64,000 bases of DNA from Beroe forskalii (GCA_011033025.1 WFMF01000382.1:62001-126000), one strand, 5' to 3'. Positions 23,526 to 36,464 are shown, numbered from the stretch's first letter. Notes: generated by a model from the sequence alone, not told the origin. Program-made: numbers and translations.

Positions 23526-24260
23526 TAATACCCTGCCATATACGAAAAAATGAAAGCAAACGCTATAAAAACAATTCATACGAATCAGTGTTTCATATGA
23601 ATCATCGTTTCAAGAATTATATGCACATCATACATTATTTCTTTATATCATGATCGAAGAGGTTGAAAAAGTTGACACTCCCTTCGCCATTCGTTAATTC
23701 ATAAAAAGTAGATGTAGCATAAATGCCTAATCATAGCGCCATGGTATTATGTAGCAAATAAATACAGAGGCCAATGATCACAACATGCTTAAGCGGGAGT
23801 ATAGTGTAAAGTACATCGAGCAATGGGAATGGCGCCAATATGCATGTATATTCAATATCTATACCAATCTTATAACCCTAACTTAAAATTCAAGAAATAA
23901 ACTCTGACACATCAAACACGGCAGCAAAAATATGAAACATAACGAAACAAAATCATAAAATGGACCACAAGTCTGTGTTATCTTTATTTTGATCCCGAGA
24001 CTGGGGATACAGATTACATCCCTGCTTCCACCAGATATAGAGGTGATATTATATAATATTTTTAGAAATTTTTATCTTGCGTTATTAATAATAACAAATT
24101 TACTGTTAATGCAGAAATAAGGGATTCCCTTAAAATTGTGAAAAGGTCGAAAAAGTTGTGATATTGCTTAAAAATTTAAAGGGAAATGCTCGAAACGTTA
24201 GGGAAAAGGTCGCTTGAAGAGTCTGCAGTGGGTTTCTCTGATTTCTGAGGCACGGGAGGT
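23526..24260. other. Unannotated stretch
   Basis: AT-rich, no splice-supported exon or repeat array noticed. Confidence 0.3.
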
Positions 24261-24800
24261 TTGTTCAGGTGTATGTTATGAGTGGAGAGTGGTGTGCTTT
24301 GAGTTGACAGGGGTCTGTTATGAGTTGAGAGAGGTGTGTTATGAGTGAAGAGAGGTATAATATGAGTGGCGGGGGTGTGTTACGAGTGGAGAGGGGTGTG
24401 TTATGAGTTGAGAGGGGAGTGTTAGGCGGTTTCATCGTTCCGCGTCGATCGAATGGAGTGATCAAATGAAAAACGCACACAATAAACTTTCTGACTTTCA
24501 CGATGACGTATTGACGTCTGCGCAAAACAGCAAGCGCCTGCAATTGTTTGCGTTTTCATTTGATTGATTCATTCGATCGACGCGGAACGATTCAGGTGCC
24601 TGATGAGTGGAGAGGGGTGTGTTATGAGTGGAGAGGGGTGTGTTATGAGTTGAGTGGGGGGGTGTTATGAGTTGAGAGGGGTGCGTTATGAGTTGAGAAG
24701 GGTGTTGTATGAGTGGATAGAGGTATAATATGAGTGGAGAGGGGTGGGTTACGATGAGATAGGGGTATGTTATGAGTTGAGAGGGGTGTGTTACCCGTAA
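24261..24800. repeat. ~21-bp minisatellite split by a MITE
   Basis: Units of about 21 bp related to GTGTTATGAGTTGAGAGGGG occur at 24270-24420 and again at 24602-24795. The gap between the two halves is filled by the palindromic element at 24422-24602, so the array is older than the insertion. Confidence 0.8.
24422..24602. mobile_element. ~180-bp palindromic MITE with CGATCGAATG arms
   Basis: The left arm has ATCGTTCCGCGTCGATCGAA and the right arm its reverse complement; GATCAAATGAAAA and TTTTCATTTGATT continue the pairing. It is related to the element at 38604-38840, which shares GGTCGATCGAATGGA. Confidence 0.75.
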
Positions 24801-25727
24801 ATAAGCCTATCAAACTCCTAAGAAAGTCAATGCCAGTCGCACTCCTAAGAAAGCCCGTCACACTCCTCAGTTACCCTCAGTTAGCATATTTAAATTACTA
24901 TTTTGTCGCAAAGTAGAGGAAAATCACAATTCTATCAAAAGATTATCGAAAACCATGCCACTCATAAATATCACCCCTATGATGTATGACTAACCGGGCT
25001 CCAAATTAAAATTCCTAACTTAGTTCTTTCGGTAAATTTGGTCAGTTTCCAAGGTTAAATCAATTCAGATTCAAAAAAATTACACTTTAACATTTGAAAA
25101 AGAACAGAAAGTTTTAAAATCGATTATTCCCTCCCGTGGCTCAAACTCCAGTGTGATAATTATCGATCTATCGGCTAAATACTTGGCGGAATCGACTCCG
25201 CCGCGGATCCGCAGCGGACCCGCCAGTTCCGCGGCGGATCCGCCGCGGACTCCGATAAATTCCGCAATAAAAATTTTTTGGCGGAATTTAGTGGACCCGC
25301 GGCGGACTTTTTTAAAGTCCGCCGCGGAATTGCGGGTCCGCCGCGGATCCGCCGCGGATTTTCCGGGGCTTGGCGGACATTCCGCCGCGGAGTCGTTAAA
25401 AATTCCGCCAAAAAAGTCCGCCGCGGAAATTTTAGAGTTCACAGCAAAAGTCCGCCGCGGAATTTTATTCCGCCAGCGGAATCGGTCAATGAACTCCGCT
25501 AGTGGACTTAAGTCCGCGGCGGACTTTAGTCCGCGGATTCCGCTGGCGGAATGCGCTATACTTGTGGAATCCCCCGGCGGAATCCGCGGACTAAAGTCCG
25601 CCGGCGGACTTTAAGTTAAATGTTTAAATAGGATCCACTGGTGGGGTCCGCCGCGGAACTCCGCCGCGGAAGTCATTCCACCGAGAATCTGGACGATTGA
25701 AAATTTAAAAAAATATACATGCTAAAC

Positions 25728-25768
25728 TTGTCTGACGTCGCGCGAGGGGGTCAGGCAACGCCTGACAA
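25728..25768. mobile_element. 41-bp GC-rich mini-element with 8-bp target duplication
   Basis: TTGTCTGACGTCG to CAACGCCTGACAA, flanked by TGCTAAAC on both sides (25720-25727 and 25769-25776). It is the shortest copy of the family at 4125-4185 and is inserted inside the foldback element. Confidence 0.8.
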
Positions 25769-25776
25769 TGCTAAAC

Positions 25777-26000
25777 CATAAACAAGTAATCGGATATCGG
25801 TATCTCTCCCATGTAGACGGGACTGAGTTACGTCACAGATCTAAGGGTCAATTTTTCTGTATATAAGTGTTTAGCAAGAGTTTTGGTTAGGGTCACGGTT
25901 AGGTTTCCGTTTAGGATACAGAAAAATTGACCTTTAGATCTGTGACGTCACTCAGTCTCGTCTACATGGGAGAGATACCGATTACTTGTTTATGGTTTAG
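25777..26000. mobile_element. ~220-bp palindrome with GGTATCTCTCCCAT arms
   Basis: CATAAACAAGTAATCG and GGTATCTCTCCCATGTAGAC at the left return as reverse complements at the right. The arms contain GATCTAAGGGTCAATTTTTC. It is related to the element at 39068-39315. Confidence 0.8.
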
Positions 26001-26812
26001 GGAGCCGTCACATATTAAGTCATCACTTTTTTGCCCATTTTCAACCCCGTCCCCCCCGTCTGTCAGCATTTGTCATCATTGGCTGACCCCCTCCCCCATG
26101 CTGACGTCAGCATTGACCAAACCTCCCTCCATTTTCAAAACAAATTTTGATTATTTCAAATCGAAACAACAGACATAATATTAATATATCAATCATGAAC
26201 GTGTGGTGTATTTTATATTGTTCAATTCGCAAAAAATTGCTGCGAATTGTTATACTTATAGACGAACCTCATTCAATCATAAAATGGCCTTTCACGTGCC
26301 CAGTTAGTTCGGAAACATAGATACAGAATTTCACAGAATCGAAATATCTATTTTTTATGATTACCAATCAAAACAGTAAATTTGGTCTTGATTTATATGT
26401 CAAAAATGCCAAAAATCTTCGATTTTTAAGTCGGTTGCTATGGGCACTCGTCTGGTTGCTATGGACGTCACAGCAACCTAAAAATCCCAGAATCCGCCAT
26501 TCTTTGGTTATATTAACAGAAACTTTTTACAGAATCGAAATATCTGCTGTATTTTTCAAATAATCAAAAAAGTAAAAGGAGACAAGACTTTTGGCGCACC
26601 CTGTATCATATAATTGTAGAAATGAAATGGGTACTCCAAAACAAAATATTGTGAACGAAAAAGTTCGGAATCGCAAATCAAAAAATAAGAATTTTTGCTG
26701 ACCGTCAGCAAACCTCAAACCCCCTCCCCCCTGTCATCACCTGTCAGCATTTGAAAACCCCCTCCCCCGGGTCGAGTGATGACGTAATTTGTGACGGCTT
26801 CCTTAGCATGTA
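26001..26812. mobile_element. ~0.8-kb element with imperfect GGGAGCCGTCACA termini
   Basis: The left end has GGAGCCGTCACATATTAAG and a C-rich stretch with CTGTCAGCATTTGTC. The right end has ATGACGTAATTTGTGACGG and CACCTGTCAGCATTTG. Inverted similarity of both terminal regions indicates a third element nested in the foldback. No transposase frame. Confidence 0.6.
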
Positions 26813-27362
26813 TATAATATTTTTTTCTATTTTCAATCGTCCAGATTCTCGGTGGAATGACTTCCGCGGCGGAGTTCTGCGGCGGACCCCACCAGTAGAT
26901 CCTATTTAAACATTTAACTTAAAGTCCGCCGGCGGACTTTAGTCCGCGGATTCCGCCGGGGGATTCCACAAGTATAGCGCATTCCGCCAGCGGAATCCGC
27001 GGACTAAAGTCCGCCGCGGACTTAAGTCCACTAGCGGAGTTCATTGACCGATTCCGCTGGCGGAATAAAATTCCGCGGCGGACTTTTGCTGTGAACTCTA
27101 AAATTTCCGCGGCGGACTTTTTTGGCGGAATTTTTAACGACTCCGCGGCGGAATGTCCGCCAAGCCCCGGAAAATCCGCGGCGGATCCGCGGCGGACCCG
27201 CAATTCCGCGGCGGACTTTAAAAAAGACCGCCGCGGGTCCACTAAATTCCGCCAAAAAATTTTTATTGCGGAATTTATCGGAGTCCGCGGCGGATCCGCC
27301 GCGGAACTGGCGGGTCCGCTGCGGATCCGCGGCGGAGTCGATTCCGCCAAGTATTTAGCCGA

Positions 27363-29440
27363 TCTATCACTCCTTTGTAGAACTACTGTACAGTGGCGGA
27401 ATAATAGAGAAGAATATCGTTAAATAAATTGTTAATTTTATGAAAGAGCACTCGAAAATCTATAAAAACGTTGAATTCAGAAGAGGGTCGTCAGACCCGA
27501 GTGGGAGGGAGAACTGTTTTGTCGGGTACAATTAACAAACTCATGGATCGTGTGATATCGAAAATTGTCAAACTCGGCTGACGCCTCGTGTGATAATTTT
27601 CGATTAATCCCATTCGTTTGTTAATCGCCCAATAACAATCGCCCAATACAAAACCTGTATCCCACACAGTTGTGCATAGGAACTAATATTTTAATATTAT
27701 GTTACCTCGTTACTGTGTATAAGCTACCTTATTTTATTATTATTATTATTATTAAAACGGCAAAATTAACCAAAAATCTGCCGAGTTGCTTTCTGGTAAA
27801 AAGATAATTCAAATGTTCATTATGTAATCATAGGTATAATCCAATGTCTTACCTCTAAAGGTGTATGAGTATACTACAAACATAACAAAATACTGTATAT
27901 CGATTTTCTAATTCAAGGATTGACATAAGAGGCGGAAAAGACTAAACTGTGAATCATCAGCGGTTACCCTACAGTTGTAAGGTCTCCCTGCCATCTGCGA
28001 TGTAGGTGTCCCATCATGATCAGCAGGTGACAAAGGGAAACGGAGGGATTTCGGCCCACGTACCCCTCACAGCTTACAACTGCAGGGCTGGGCCACCCAG
28101 GACTCCGGATTCCTGAGCAACACAGTTTAGAGGGAAGGGGGAGGAAAAGGAAAGATTTCAGTAGAGGCAAAAGATCAATTGGTGTTAATTTAGATCTGGA
28201 AAATGCTTAATATGGCTCCAAGTATTCATAATGCTCATAAGGATTATTATATGGCTACATGTGAGTTTCATCTCAGGTTTGTGGAATGGCATGAATATGA
28301 ATATGGGATCACTCACATATTACGTAATCAGCCGAGGGGACATAATTATCACGGACTTAAAATTTTACGGACATAAATATTCACGCTCGATCCTGCCACT
28401 TCAAATTTCAAGAAAATCTCGAAATTTTCGGTTCGATTTTTTCCATTTTTACAACGATTTGAATACTTGATTTCAAGATTTTTTCAATATATTTCGTTAA
28501 TTAATATGATAAATTTCCATATAGCAGGTTCAAAGCATAAAAAGAAGTATAATTACCTTAAAAATTTTGTTATTGCGTTTAAAGAGATAAAGTCAGAAAT
28601 TTTGCTTCTCTACCCTAGAAATTTTAAGACGAAATACCGGACTTAATTTTCACGGACCTGAAAATCACGGACGATAGTATCACGGACAAAATTTTCACGG
28701 ACATTAATATTCACGCTGATGTGCTTAGCTGCGTGATTTTAATGTACGTGTTAATTATGTCCGATAAGGTATACCCTTACTTTCATGACTCTAAGTTTCA
28801 TGACAAAAACTGCTCCTATCCAAAGATTTGACCATCATTCGATGAAAAATTACTATGGAGATCTCAAATCTTGAAAAAAAACTGATATACTGAATACGAA
28901 ATTTTCACCCTCCTAGTTTCTGTAGACTGTAGGATAAAACATATTTCCAAGATTTTTGCATGGACGAATATACGTTTTTTTTTTTTTTTCGTAAAGTAAG
29001 TGTAAAAAATGGCAATTTCCAATATTTATAGTATTATTATATTTCAATACTAGCCAAACTGTGTTCGTTAGGTATTCAGTTTCGTTGAACATAAATCATT
29101 AAATGATTATCAATTATAACATGCTAACAAAAGGCCGTTTACATGGGGACATACCTCCCATCTTTTAACAAAATTCGGGATGATTTTACAAAAAGGGGAA
29201 TTACGGGAAATTACAGGGATATTTTTCAAATTAACGTCAAAAAAACCTAAATAAAACGAGCTAAAATAAAATAAGTTTAAACTCCCACTTTTAAAACCCA
29301 AAAATATATATAATTTCGTAAAAAACCTTTATTCAACATATTTTTGAAATTTTTTTTTGGGGGGTGCACCCCCCCCTTTTGTTGGGCCTGGTGAAAATTT
29401 TATTTTTGGGTGGGAAAGAATAAATTTGTTGAGTTTATGC
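27363..29440. other. Repeat remnants without a convincing gene
   Basis: 27530-27632 is a small hairpin with ATTAACAAAC ends. 28335-28766 contains many spaced CACGGAC motifs and inverted GGACATAATTA ends, suggesting a degraded element. On the minus strand near 28060-28125 an acceptor (TGTTGCTCAG) and a donor (GTAAGC) bracket 35 nt, but no conserved peptide is recognisable. Confidence 0.4.
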
Positions 29441-29734
29441 ACTCAAACCCATAAATAAAAGCGTTGAAGTCAAAACCAAAAATTCATTATTTTAGTTTAA
29501 TTTTGCAACCAATTATGTTCCAGTTCTAATTTATACAATCTAAATCACAACACTTTTGACTTTCTAAATCAAGCTATCCTGTGTAGTTTTTTGTAGCATG
29601 TTTCAAGCTACCTTTTCAAAAAAAAGAAAATTTTTTTCCGTGGGGTGTTGAAAACATAAAAAATGCATTTTTTTCTTGCGGCTCTTTTTTTCTATGCAAT
29701 AAGCTCCATTGGCACTGATTTGCCAGCACATTAT

Positions 29735-30725
29735 TACCAGGCTTTAACAGGGCAACTACCCCCCCCCCCAGCCGTTTGCCCTCAGCCGCCCGGCGCCACT
29801 CGACCCCTTCACTTGCTCGTTTCCCCGTCAGTTGGTCGTTAAAGAGCCCCCCCTCACAAAAAGGAATGCAGGACTCCCACTCCCCGTTCAGGTTCTCCAC
29901 GTACTCCTTCATCAGGTCCACCCCCTAGCCCGCACCCTTCGGTAGTCGGATTGATCTTCCCCGCCCACGGTGGCTTTAGCATTGCCCGCCATGCAGGGGG
30001 GCCCCCGTGGACAGTCATTTCTGGGGGGCTACACTCGTGATTGGTGTTATCTTCCCCTCTTCCCTCGCCGTCCATCGGGTTCGCTGCGAGTACCCCCGAT
30101 CTGGGGCAGTCCCACAGGGAAAACCCCCCTGTCATTGATTATCCTCAGCGCAGGGCCGTTTTGGGACTTTGTGGTCCCCTTGCCCCCATCGGTCATCCGA
30201 TGATCCCTCCATGCCCTCACGGTAAAGGGGGCTGCAGAACCCCCTTAGGTACATTTGAGTCCACCCCAACCCCCCCGTATATTTCCCGGTCCCCCCCCTC
30301 GAGAAGGGGGCGTAGCCCTCGGGGCCCGGGGGAGGTTGGCTTTTTGGGGGAGTGTTACTGGGTCGTTTAAATTTGTTATGGACTTGAAGCTCGTCCACCC
30401 CCCAGGGGGGGTTTTTTAAAAAAGGAGGCGGCAGTTGCCAAAAACTTGATTTCTTATTTTGTTTGGCTCAAGCTCTCATTAACATCTTAACAAAAAATTT
30501 TTCACTGCTCTCCCACAGCTACGAGTATGTGCGCTTTGCACCCACCTGGCGTCATCCCCGTCTCCACCACCCGACTCCCTTACACTCTTCAACTTCGCTG
30601 CTTAAGTGCATTCCGTTCATGTAGGTTATCGTGGTGCTGCACTCCTGGCACTTTAAGGAGAATGTCGGGACTAGGATCATGGAGAGGGCTGTCAGGAGAA
30701 GAAGTGAGGGGGCCATTGCACTGTT
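29735..30725 (-). pseudogene. Decayed inverted copy of the Ly6/uPAR-domain gene
   Basis: Exon 1 sequence is recognisable at about 30725-30535 on the minus strand (the strand that reads MAPSLLLLTALSMILV) but shifts frame before the end of the first domain. Exon 2 similarity lies at about 30130-29735 and is broken by frameshifts, deletions and many expanded C or G runs. There is no continuous frame. The intact copy is at 44353-45434. Some homopolymer differences could be assembly errors, but the deletions are too many for that alone. Confidence 0.87.
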
Positions 30726-31582
30726 CTTTCCCTTCCTAAGAGGGTTTCAAACGGTTCTCTGCCTTTCTAAGAGGGTTTCAAGTGGTTGAATTAATTTAGC
30801 AGAAAAACGAGCACTCAGGTCGCATTAAATTTGGAGTAACGTCATAAATTTTTAGGATATTATAAAACTAAGCTCAGGGGCTATGAGGAACTTCAGGAAG
30901 GCAAAATATTAGGCAAAAGAAGGCAAAATATTAGGCAACACCAAATTAAGTATTCTTCAAGAATGCTTAATGTGGTGTTGCTTGATATTTTGCCTTCTCA
31001 ATTTTTGGAGTTCTCAATTTCCTGCACTAAGAAGGTACTTACTCTAACACTACGTAGTTGTACGACTACGAGAATAAAACTAGGTGAACTTCGGATGAAA
31101 CTACAACAAAAAAAAACTCCCTTGCATTTGAATTTCTATAGAATGCAATTAAAAATCTTGGGAGAGAGATTTTGCGACCGTGGAAGTGGCAATTTAGGCA
31201 ATACAAGTGATCTGATGGCAGAACAAAGAGGCCACCGTTCAATGACCCGGTCTTCGTTCGCATTATGATTTGGTACCTTGGAGGTAATAGGTACCTGGGT
31301 AATATTGTACACTTCAAGTTTAGGTGCCTGTCTCCATCGTTTAAATTACTATTAGGTCACCAGACTCACTATATGACTTAACGTGCATGCCTTACTATTC
31401 ACTTGCTTAGAGAATAGGCGGTCCAACGTAATCTTTTCACCACGTTGAGTCATGATGTTTTCAAACGCCAGCAATTTGAGATGTTTTGTTGCATGAGGTG
31501 CTCTGGAGTCTTCATGCCGTGGAGCAGGGCCTGGATTTACCATTAGGATCCAGAAATTAACATTTGTATGCATATAGCGAAT

Positions 31583-32361
31583 ACCTTATTACAGGAAATA
31601 TCGCCTTCAGAAAAATGAGCCTACATGTCATTAAGCTACATGAAATTAAGCCCTTTTTTGAGGCTCTAGGGCTTAATTACATGTGTTTCAATTTGATGCA
31701 TTCTTAAATAAATGCAGCCAAATTATCATTGTGGAGTTATAAATTTCATGAGATAGAAATTTCAGCCTTGTATGCAAATAATTAAGACTTTATATGTTAC
31801 GAATTAGGAATTTTGGGCCTTATTTATTCATTTGACACGGATAGTTTAAATTACTCTCCACCACGAATTAACACAAATAATTAAAATTGGGGAATTTTCA
31901 GAGACAATAATTACAGTACTACGAAAAAAATAACCTATAGAATAAATTATCACAGCATCATGAGAATCTTATCAGGTACATCAAATAAATGATCGAATAT
32001 GTTTCCACAAAACACCACATAATAGCTGATATAAATCATAACGGCCTTGGAAACATTGCATGCTATGTAAATTCAGGTATGAAGGTTTTGAAGGAGTAAC
32101 AAGGAGTGAGCAATTTAAGATGTGTCTCTTGCATTATTGATAGTCTTGACAATACCAGTGGCTTTCAATTCAAAGCTTAATCAATACTGAATAATAAATA
32201 ATTGAAAAAATCAATGTTTTCCGAACTTATTATGTTCAAATTTGCTTAAATAATTAGTCCTCATGAAATTAAGAATACATGTCATTAAGGTGCATGAAAT
32301 TAAGCCCTTTTTGAGACCTTAGGGCTTAATTATATGTAAACTTAATTTCCTGTAATAAGGT
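31583..32361. mobile_element. 779-bp TIR element present in only one arm
   Basis: Ends are ACCTTATTACAGGAAAT and its complement ATTTCCTGTAATAAGGT; inner arms repeat around CATGAAATTAAGCCC. The corresponding position in the other arm (near 43490) is uninterrupted, reading across GCGAATATATCC on this strand, so it is an insertion after the duplication. No transposase. Confidence 0.88.
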
Positions 32362-33469
32362 ATATCCTTAAATCACTGTCGAATTTATACTAATAACTTA
32401 AAGTTAATAATATGAGGCGTATTAGAACTTCATCTTGAAGATTGTATGCGACAATCATACAATTACAAATATAAGAATTATTCCGATTCAAGCAATAAAA
32501 GAATAAAACCATTCATTCCATCAGATAAGGGGGACTAAAAATATTTTCAGTCCCACTTATACTCATAGTTTTCAGAACATTTCACACCACCTCAAGATTG
32601 GAAAGCAGTTTTTCAACATGAACAAAGAAATGGAAAAGAAACTAAATCATAGAAGATTTTGAAGCAATGCAAAATGCAGTACTTACTTAAGTGATATGTA
32701 AATTGCAAACTTCTGAAGTTCTTAGCCTTATCCCTCTTACTATCTGCGATGTTTTGTTTTCGGTATCTCAGCAACCTACGACGTAGAATCGATTATTCTT
32801 TCTATTATCGATGGCTTTAGGGAAGCTGTCGCCATAGCAACTGCACAATGACCCACGGAAGGGAACTTGGTATTGGTACATCGCATTGCATGGAATGTAT
32901 ATTTCCTGTCGTAGTCCTGGCAGCGCATTCCGTGTAATTGTAAAGAGAATACAGTTAAAGACAATGATGGTTGCAATATTAAACTTAATTTGAATATACT
33001 TCGTCCAAAATCAAACTCAATTTAAGCTAAACTACCCTCAGTCTCACAGAATTGGTGATATATTTTTGAAACCTATTTTTGATTTTTATAAATTTTGCCA
33101 TCAATTTTCACTGGTTTTGTTATACAGGTTAAAAAATAGATAACGATTTGAAAATTGAGGGGCTACTTTCACTAATGTTGGTCGAATAATTATCAAATTT
33201 TGAACATGTACAAGTGTTTGAACATGAGTGGATTTGAAAGAAAAGCATTGTGGAAATGTTTGCAAGTGTTTTCACAATTACGATAACAGTAAGACAAAGC
33301 AGAGCCTGGATGACCACTTTTGCAAGTTTTCAGTTTATGAATTAGATCGCCTTTGCAGACACCTGTTGCCAGACAATGTCTATTTTCTCCCATATTTCTA
33401 CCACGAGGAATCTTGTCCATTGTATGAGAATCATTGGCCGTCAAACTCTGCGTTAAATGTGGCTCATGC

Positions 33470-33925
33470 CATGTGGCTCCTCAGTGCACAGCCGTGACGT
33501 CCTGTGGCACCTCCGTGTTGAGCTGTAAAACGTCCTGTGGCCATGGCACCTCCGTGCACAGCCGTGACGTCCTGTGGCACCTCCGTGAACAGCTGTAAAA
33601 CGTCCTGTGGCACCTCGGTGCACAGCTGTAAAACGTCCTGTGGCACCTCGGTGCACAGCCGTAACGTCCTGTGGCACCTCGGTGCACAGCCGTTATACGT
33701 CCTGTGGCACCTTGGTGCACAACTGTAATACGTCCTGTGGCACCTCCGTGCACGGCGTGCACAGCCGTAATACGTCCTGTGGCACCTTGGTGCACAACCG
33801 TAAAACGTCCTGTGGCACCTCCGTGCACGGCGTGCACAGCCGTAATACGTCCTGTGGCTCCTCCATGCACAGCCTTAATACGTCCTGTGGCACCTCCGAG
33901 ACGTCCTGGTACCTCGGTGCACATT
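33470..33925. repeat. 31/33-bp satellite array, orientation A
   Basis: About 14 units of CCTGTGGCACCTCGGTGCAC followed by AGCCGTGACGT or AGCCGTAATACGT. Most units here are the 33-bp variant. It adjoins the Ly6 arm directly. Confidence 0.92.
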
Positions 33926-34244
33926 AGGGGTGTTCAAAAAACTTTTTTCGTCTAATCGCTGCCAATCATTGATTATATTTTGCCTTTGGGGTCAATGAAC
34001 CACCAGAAAAAATTTTTCGGCCCAACTCCATCGGGAAACAGTGGCTCCTGCCACGCCCATTTTTTGACGTTTCCTTATACAGGCGAAATACTGAAAATTG
34101 CGTTTTAAAGCAAGAAATAGTGGATAAATCGTATTGGAACCATGTTCCTCTAATATAAACCGTAGGAAGGCATTTTGTTTATTTCGGGTCTCAAGTCGCT
34201 ATGACGTAAGCTTACCCGGCCACGCCCTGGCCACGCCCAGTTTT
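33926..34244. other. Unique spacer between two satellite arrays
   Basis: About 320 bp without array units, open frames or recognisable motifs. Confidence 0.4.
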
Positions 34245-34745
34245 TCATAACTGCACAGCCATAATAAGTCCTGTGGCACCTAGGTGCACAGCCGTAATAC
34301 GTCCTGTGGCACCTCCGTGCACAGCCGTGACGTCCTGTGGCACCTCGGTGCAAAGCCGTGACGTCCTTTGGCACCTCTGTGCACAGCCGTGACGTCCTGT
34401 GGCACCTCGGTGCACAGCCGTGACGTCCTGTGGCACCTCGGTGCACACCCGTGACGTCCTGTGGCACCTTGGTGCACAGCCGTGACGTCCTGTGGCACCT
34501 CGGTGCACACCCGTGACGTCCTGTGGCACCTCGGTGCACACCCGTGACGTCCTGTGGCATGGCCTCGGTGCACAGCCGTGACGTCCTGTGGCACCTCGGT
34601 GCACAGCCGTGACGTCCTGTGGCACCTCGGTGCACAGCCGTATCACGTCCTGTGGCACCACAGTGCACAGCCGTGACGTCCTGTGTCACCTCGGTGCACA
34701 GCCGTGACGTCCTGTGGCACCTCGGTGCACAGCCGTGACGTCCTG
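34245..34745. repeat. 31-bp satellite array, orientation A, second block
   Basis: About 16 units, mostly of the 31-bp form with GTGACGTCCTGTGGCACCTC. Open frames of 104-212 residues are artefacts: 31 is not a multiple of 3, so each frame cycles through a 31-residue repeat. Confidence 0.92.
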
Positions 34746-34754
34746 TGGTTCCCC

Positions 34755-35365
34755 TAACCAGGGGTGTACGGTGGCCGAGCAGGCTCACTTTTTTTTTACA
34801 TAAAAAATTTTACATAAAAATTTTTTATGTAAAAATTTTTGAGCCTTTTCGTCCAACCCCGTGGCCGAGGAGGATCAAAAAATTTTATGTAAAAATTTTT
34901 GAGCCTTTTCGTCCACTGCAGTGGCCGAAAAGGATCACTTTATTTCACATAAAAATTTTTGGATCCTCCTCGCTCCCATAGATCTAATTTCAGCATAATG
35001 GCCATTGGCCACGTCTATGGTGGCCGAGGTGGCTCACTTGAAAATAATTTTTCATGCTTTTGAAAAAGTGAGCCATTTCGGCCACTGCGTGGCCGAGCTG
35101 GCTCACCTATATTTTTCCAACTTTGATGCAAAATTTCAATGCCAATTTTAATTCGAAAAGACAAAATTTGGCATGTATCTGAAACTAGAAAAGTTGCTCT
35201 TTCCAACGGTGTAAAGATTAGGACCAACGGACCCAAAATGGCGGAGTTATAGCGCTCCAAAAAGTTAAGGACGCCTCGGCCACGCGGTGGCCGAATTGGC
35301 TCACTTGTAGTTTCAGTCTTCAAAGTGAGCCACGCCGGCCACCGCGGCCGAACTGGCTCATTTGA
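34755..35365. repeat. GGCCGAGG/AT-rich repeat region
   Basis: Repeated GTGGCCGAGCAGGCTCACTT-like units separated by AT-rich runs, some in inverted orientation (AAGTGAGCC with GGCTCACTT). It follows the satellite just as at 22.2-22.5 kb. Confidence 0.8.
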
Positions 35366-36464
35366 AGAGCAACAAATGCGCGTTTCATACGTACGTGGTA
35401 TATCAAAACGCTTTCGCGCCGTACATACATCAGTAATTTACAGTTAATATTGTGGCAAATTTTGACGCGCATTCACAGATAGACAGAACCGTATAATCTG
35501 GAACCAGCACTCAACGAGGAGGGTACGGGTATCGATCCTCTTCCGAGCCAGACTGCTGCCTTGCTTTCGGTTGACCAGGATTTCATCCCACTCACCAAAC
35601 CCTAACCATATCATCCATCCAAACTCATAAAACCACACTTCTCATTTACTTCTGTGTGTATGGGAAATGAAGTGAGCTCATTTCAACCGCCTGTATGTAC
35701 TCATCAGTCAAAAGCATCCAATGGGTAATAAAATGAGTCAGTTAGGTCCCGAAGACTTCCATGGTGGAAATAACAACGTATCCAAAGAACCCTTTATAGT
35801 TTATACCAACGTATTTTCCATGACTTTTCACTGATGAGCACACATAGCCGGAACGTCTGATAGTCTATTTTTGCACTTTGCGTGCCCCAAGCAAGGTTGC
35901 CCTTTTCGCCTTTATTCAAGTTATGCTCCACCGTTATTACAGTAAGCGTGCAAAACTACCACAAAAGTGCAGATTTAAGCACATTGGGCTACTTGGGAAA
36001 AGGCCGGGAAATTTGACCAAGGAAGTGTACCCAATTATGTGGACGGATATTAAGGGTAGAAATATGAGTAAAGGCGCAAAGGGTCACCAAGTTAGTTGAT
36101 ACTAAACTTCTGTGTCTATTAATCAACATTTGGAGCGCATCGCACATGAACAAGCTCGAGTAGAATTGAGTAAGTCTCATCAAACAAATTGAACAAAGAG
36201 AAACACAGTTATGGCTGTAATTTTCGAATATCAGGTTGATGTTTACAACAAACTACAATTAGTAGGTAATAATGTCGCTGAGCGGCATGAGATACTAAGT
36301 ATCAAGAAAGTTTAGCTAATTAGAATGAACGATATTATTGACTAATTTGGAAGATTATGCAATGCTGTTATAAGCACATAAGTCGGCATAAGTTCAAGAA
36401 AATTCTGAATCACTCCCTTGAATGCAATTTTGAAGATTTTTAAAAGAATTCACTATAAATCAGT
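35366..36464. other. Unannotated stretch with a small CTCATCAGT inverted repeat
   Basis: ACTCATCAGTCAAAAG near 35700 and CACTGATGAGCACACA near 35831 are inverted, a short relative of the element at 47618-48092. No exon is supported. Confidence 0.4.

Larger units (their letters stand above)
25171..27362. mobile_element. Nested foldback element with ~550-bp CCGCGGCGGA-rich arms
   Basis: The arms (about 25171-25725 and 26805-27362) are near-perfect inverted repeats starting TCGGCTAAATACTTGGCGGA and filled with permutations of TCCGCCGCGGA. TCTA occurs directly outside both ends, an apparent 4-bp target duplication. The 1.1-kb centre holds three further insertions: 25728-25768, 25777-26000 and about 26001-26812. 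Paired open frames on both strands are mirror artefacts of the arms. Confidence 0.9.
29441..33925. repeat. Inverted-duplication arm 1 (Ly6 pseudogene plus satellite)
   Basis: This arm is the reverse-complement counterpart of 40600-45775. Shared landmarks in order include GGGTTTGAGTGC-type sequence downstream of the gene, the two Ly6 exons, the AAGCATTCTTGAAGAATGCT hairpin, a segment with CATGTTCAAGCACTT, and the satellite. The arms differ by a 779-bp insertion here (31583-32361) and by decay of the coding sequence. Confidence 0.88.

Noticed and set aside
25080..27423. Paired open frames with SAADPPRT-like repeats
   Set aside because: Mirror images from the two arms of the foldback element; repetitive permutations of one 11-bp motif.
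27964..28170. Possible minus-strand exon with acceptor and donor 35 nt apart
   Set aside because: Too short to test, no conserved peptide in any frame and no neighbouring exon that matches in phase.
33481..34788. Repetitive open frames of 60-212 residues on both strands
   Set aside because: Same satellite in the other orientation; not genes.
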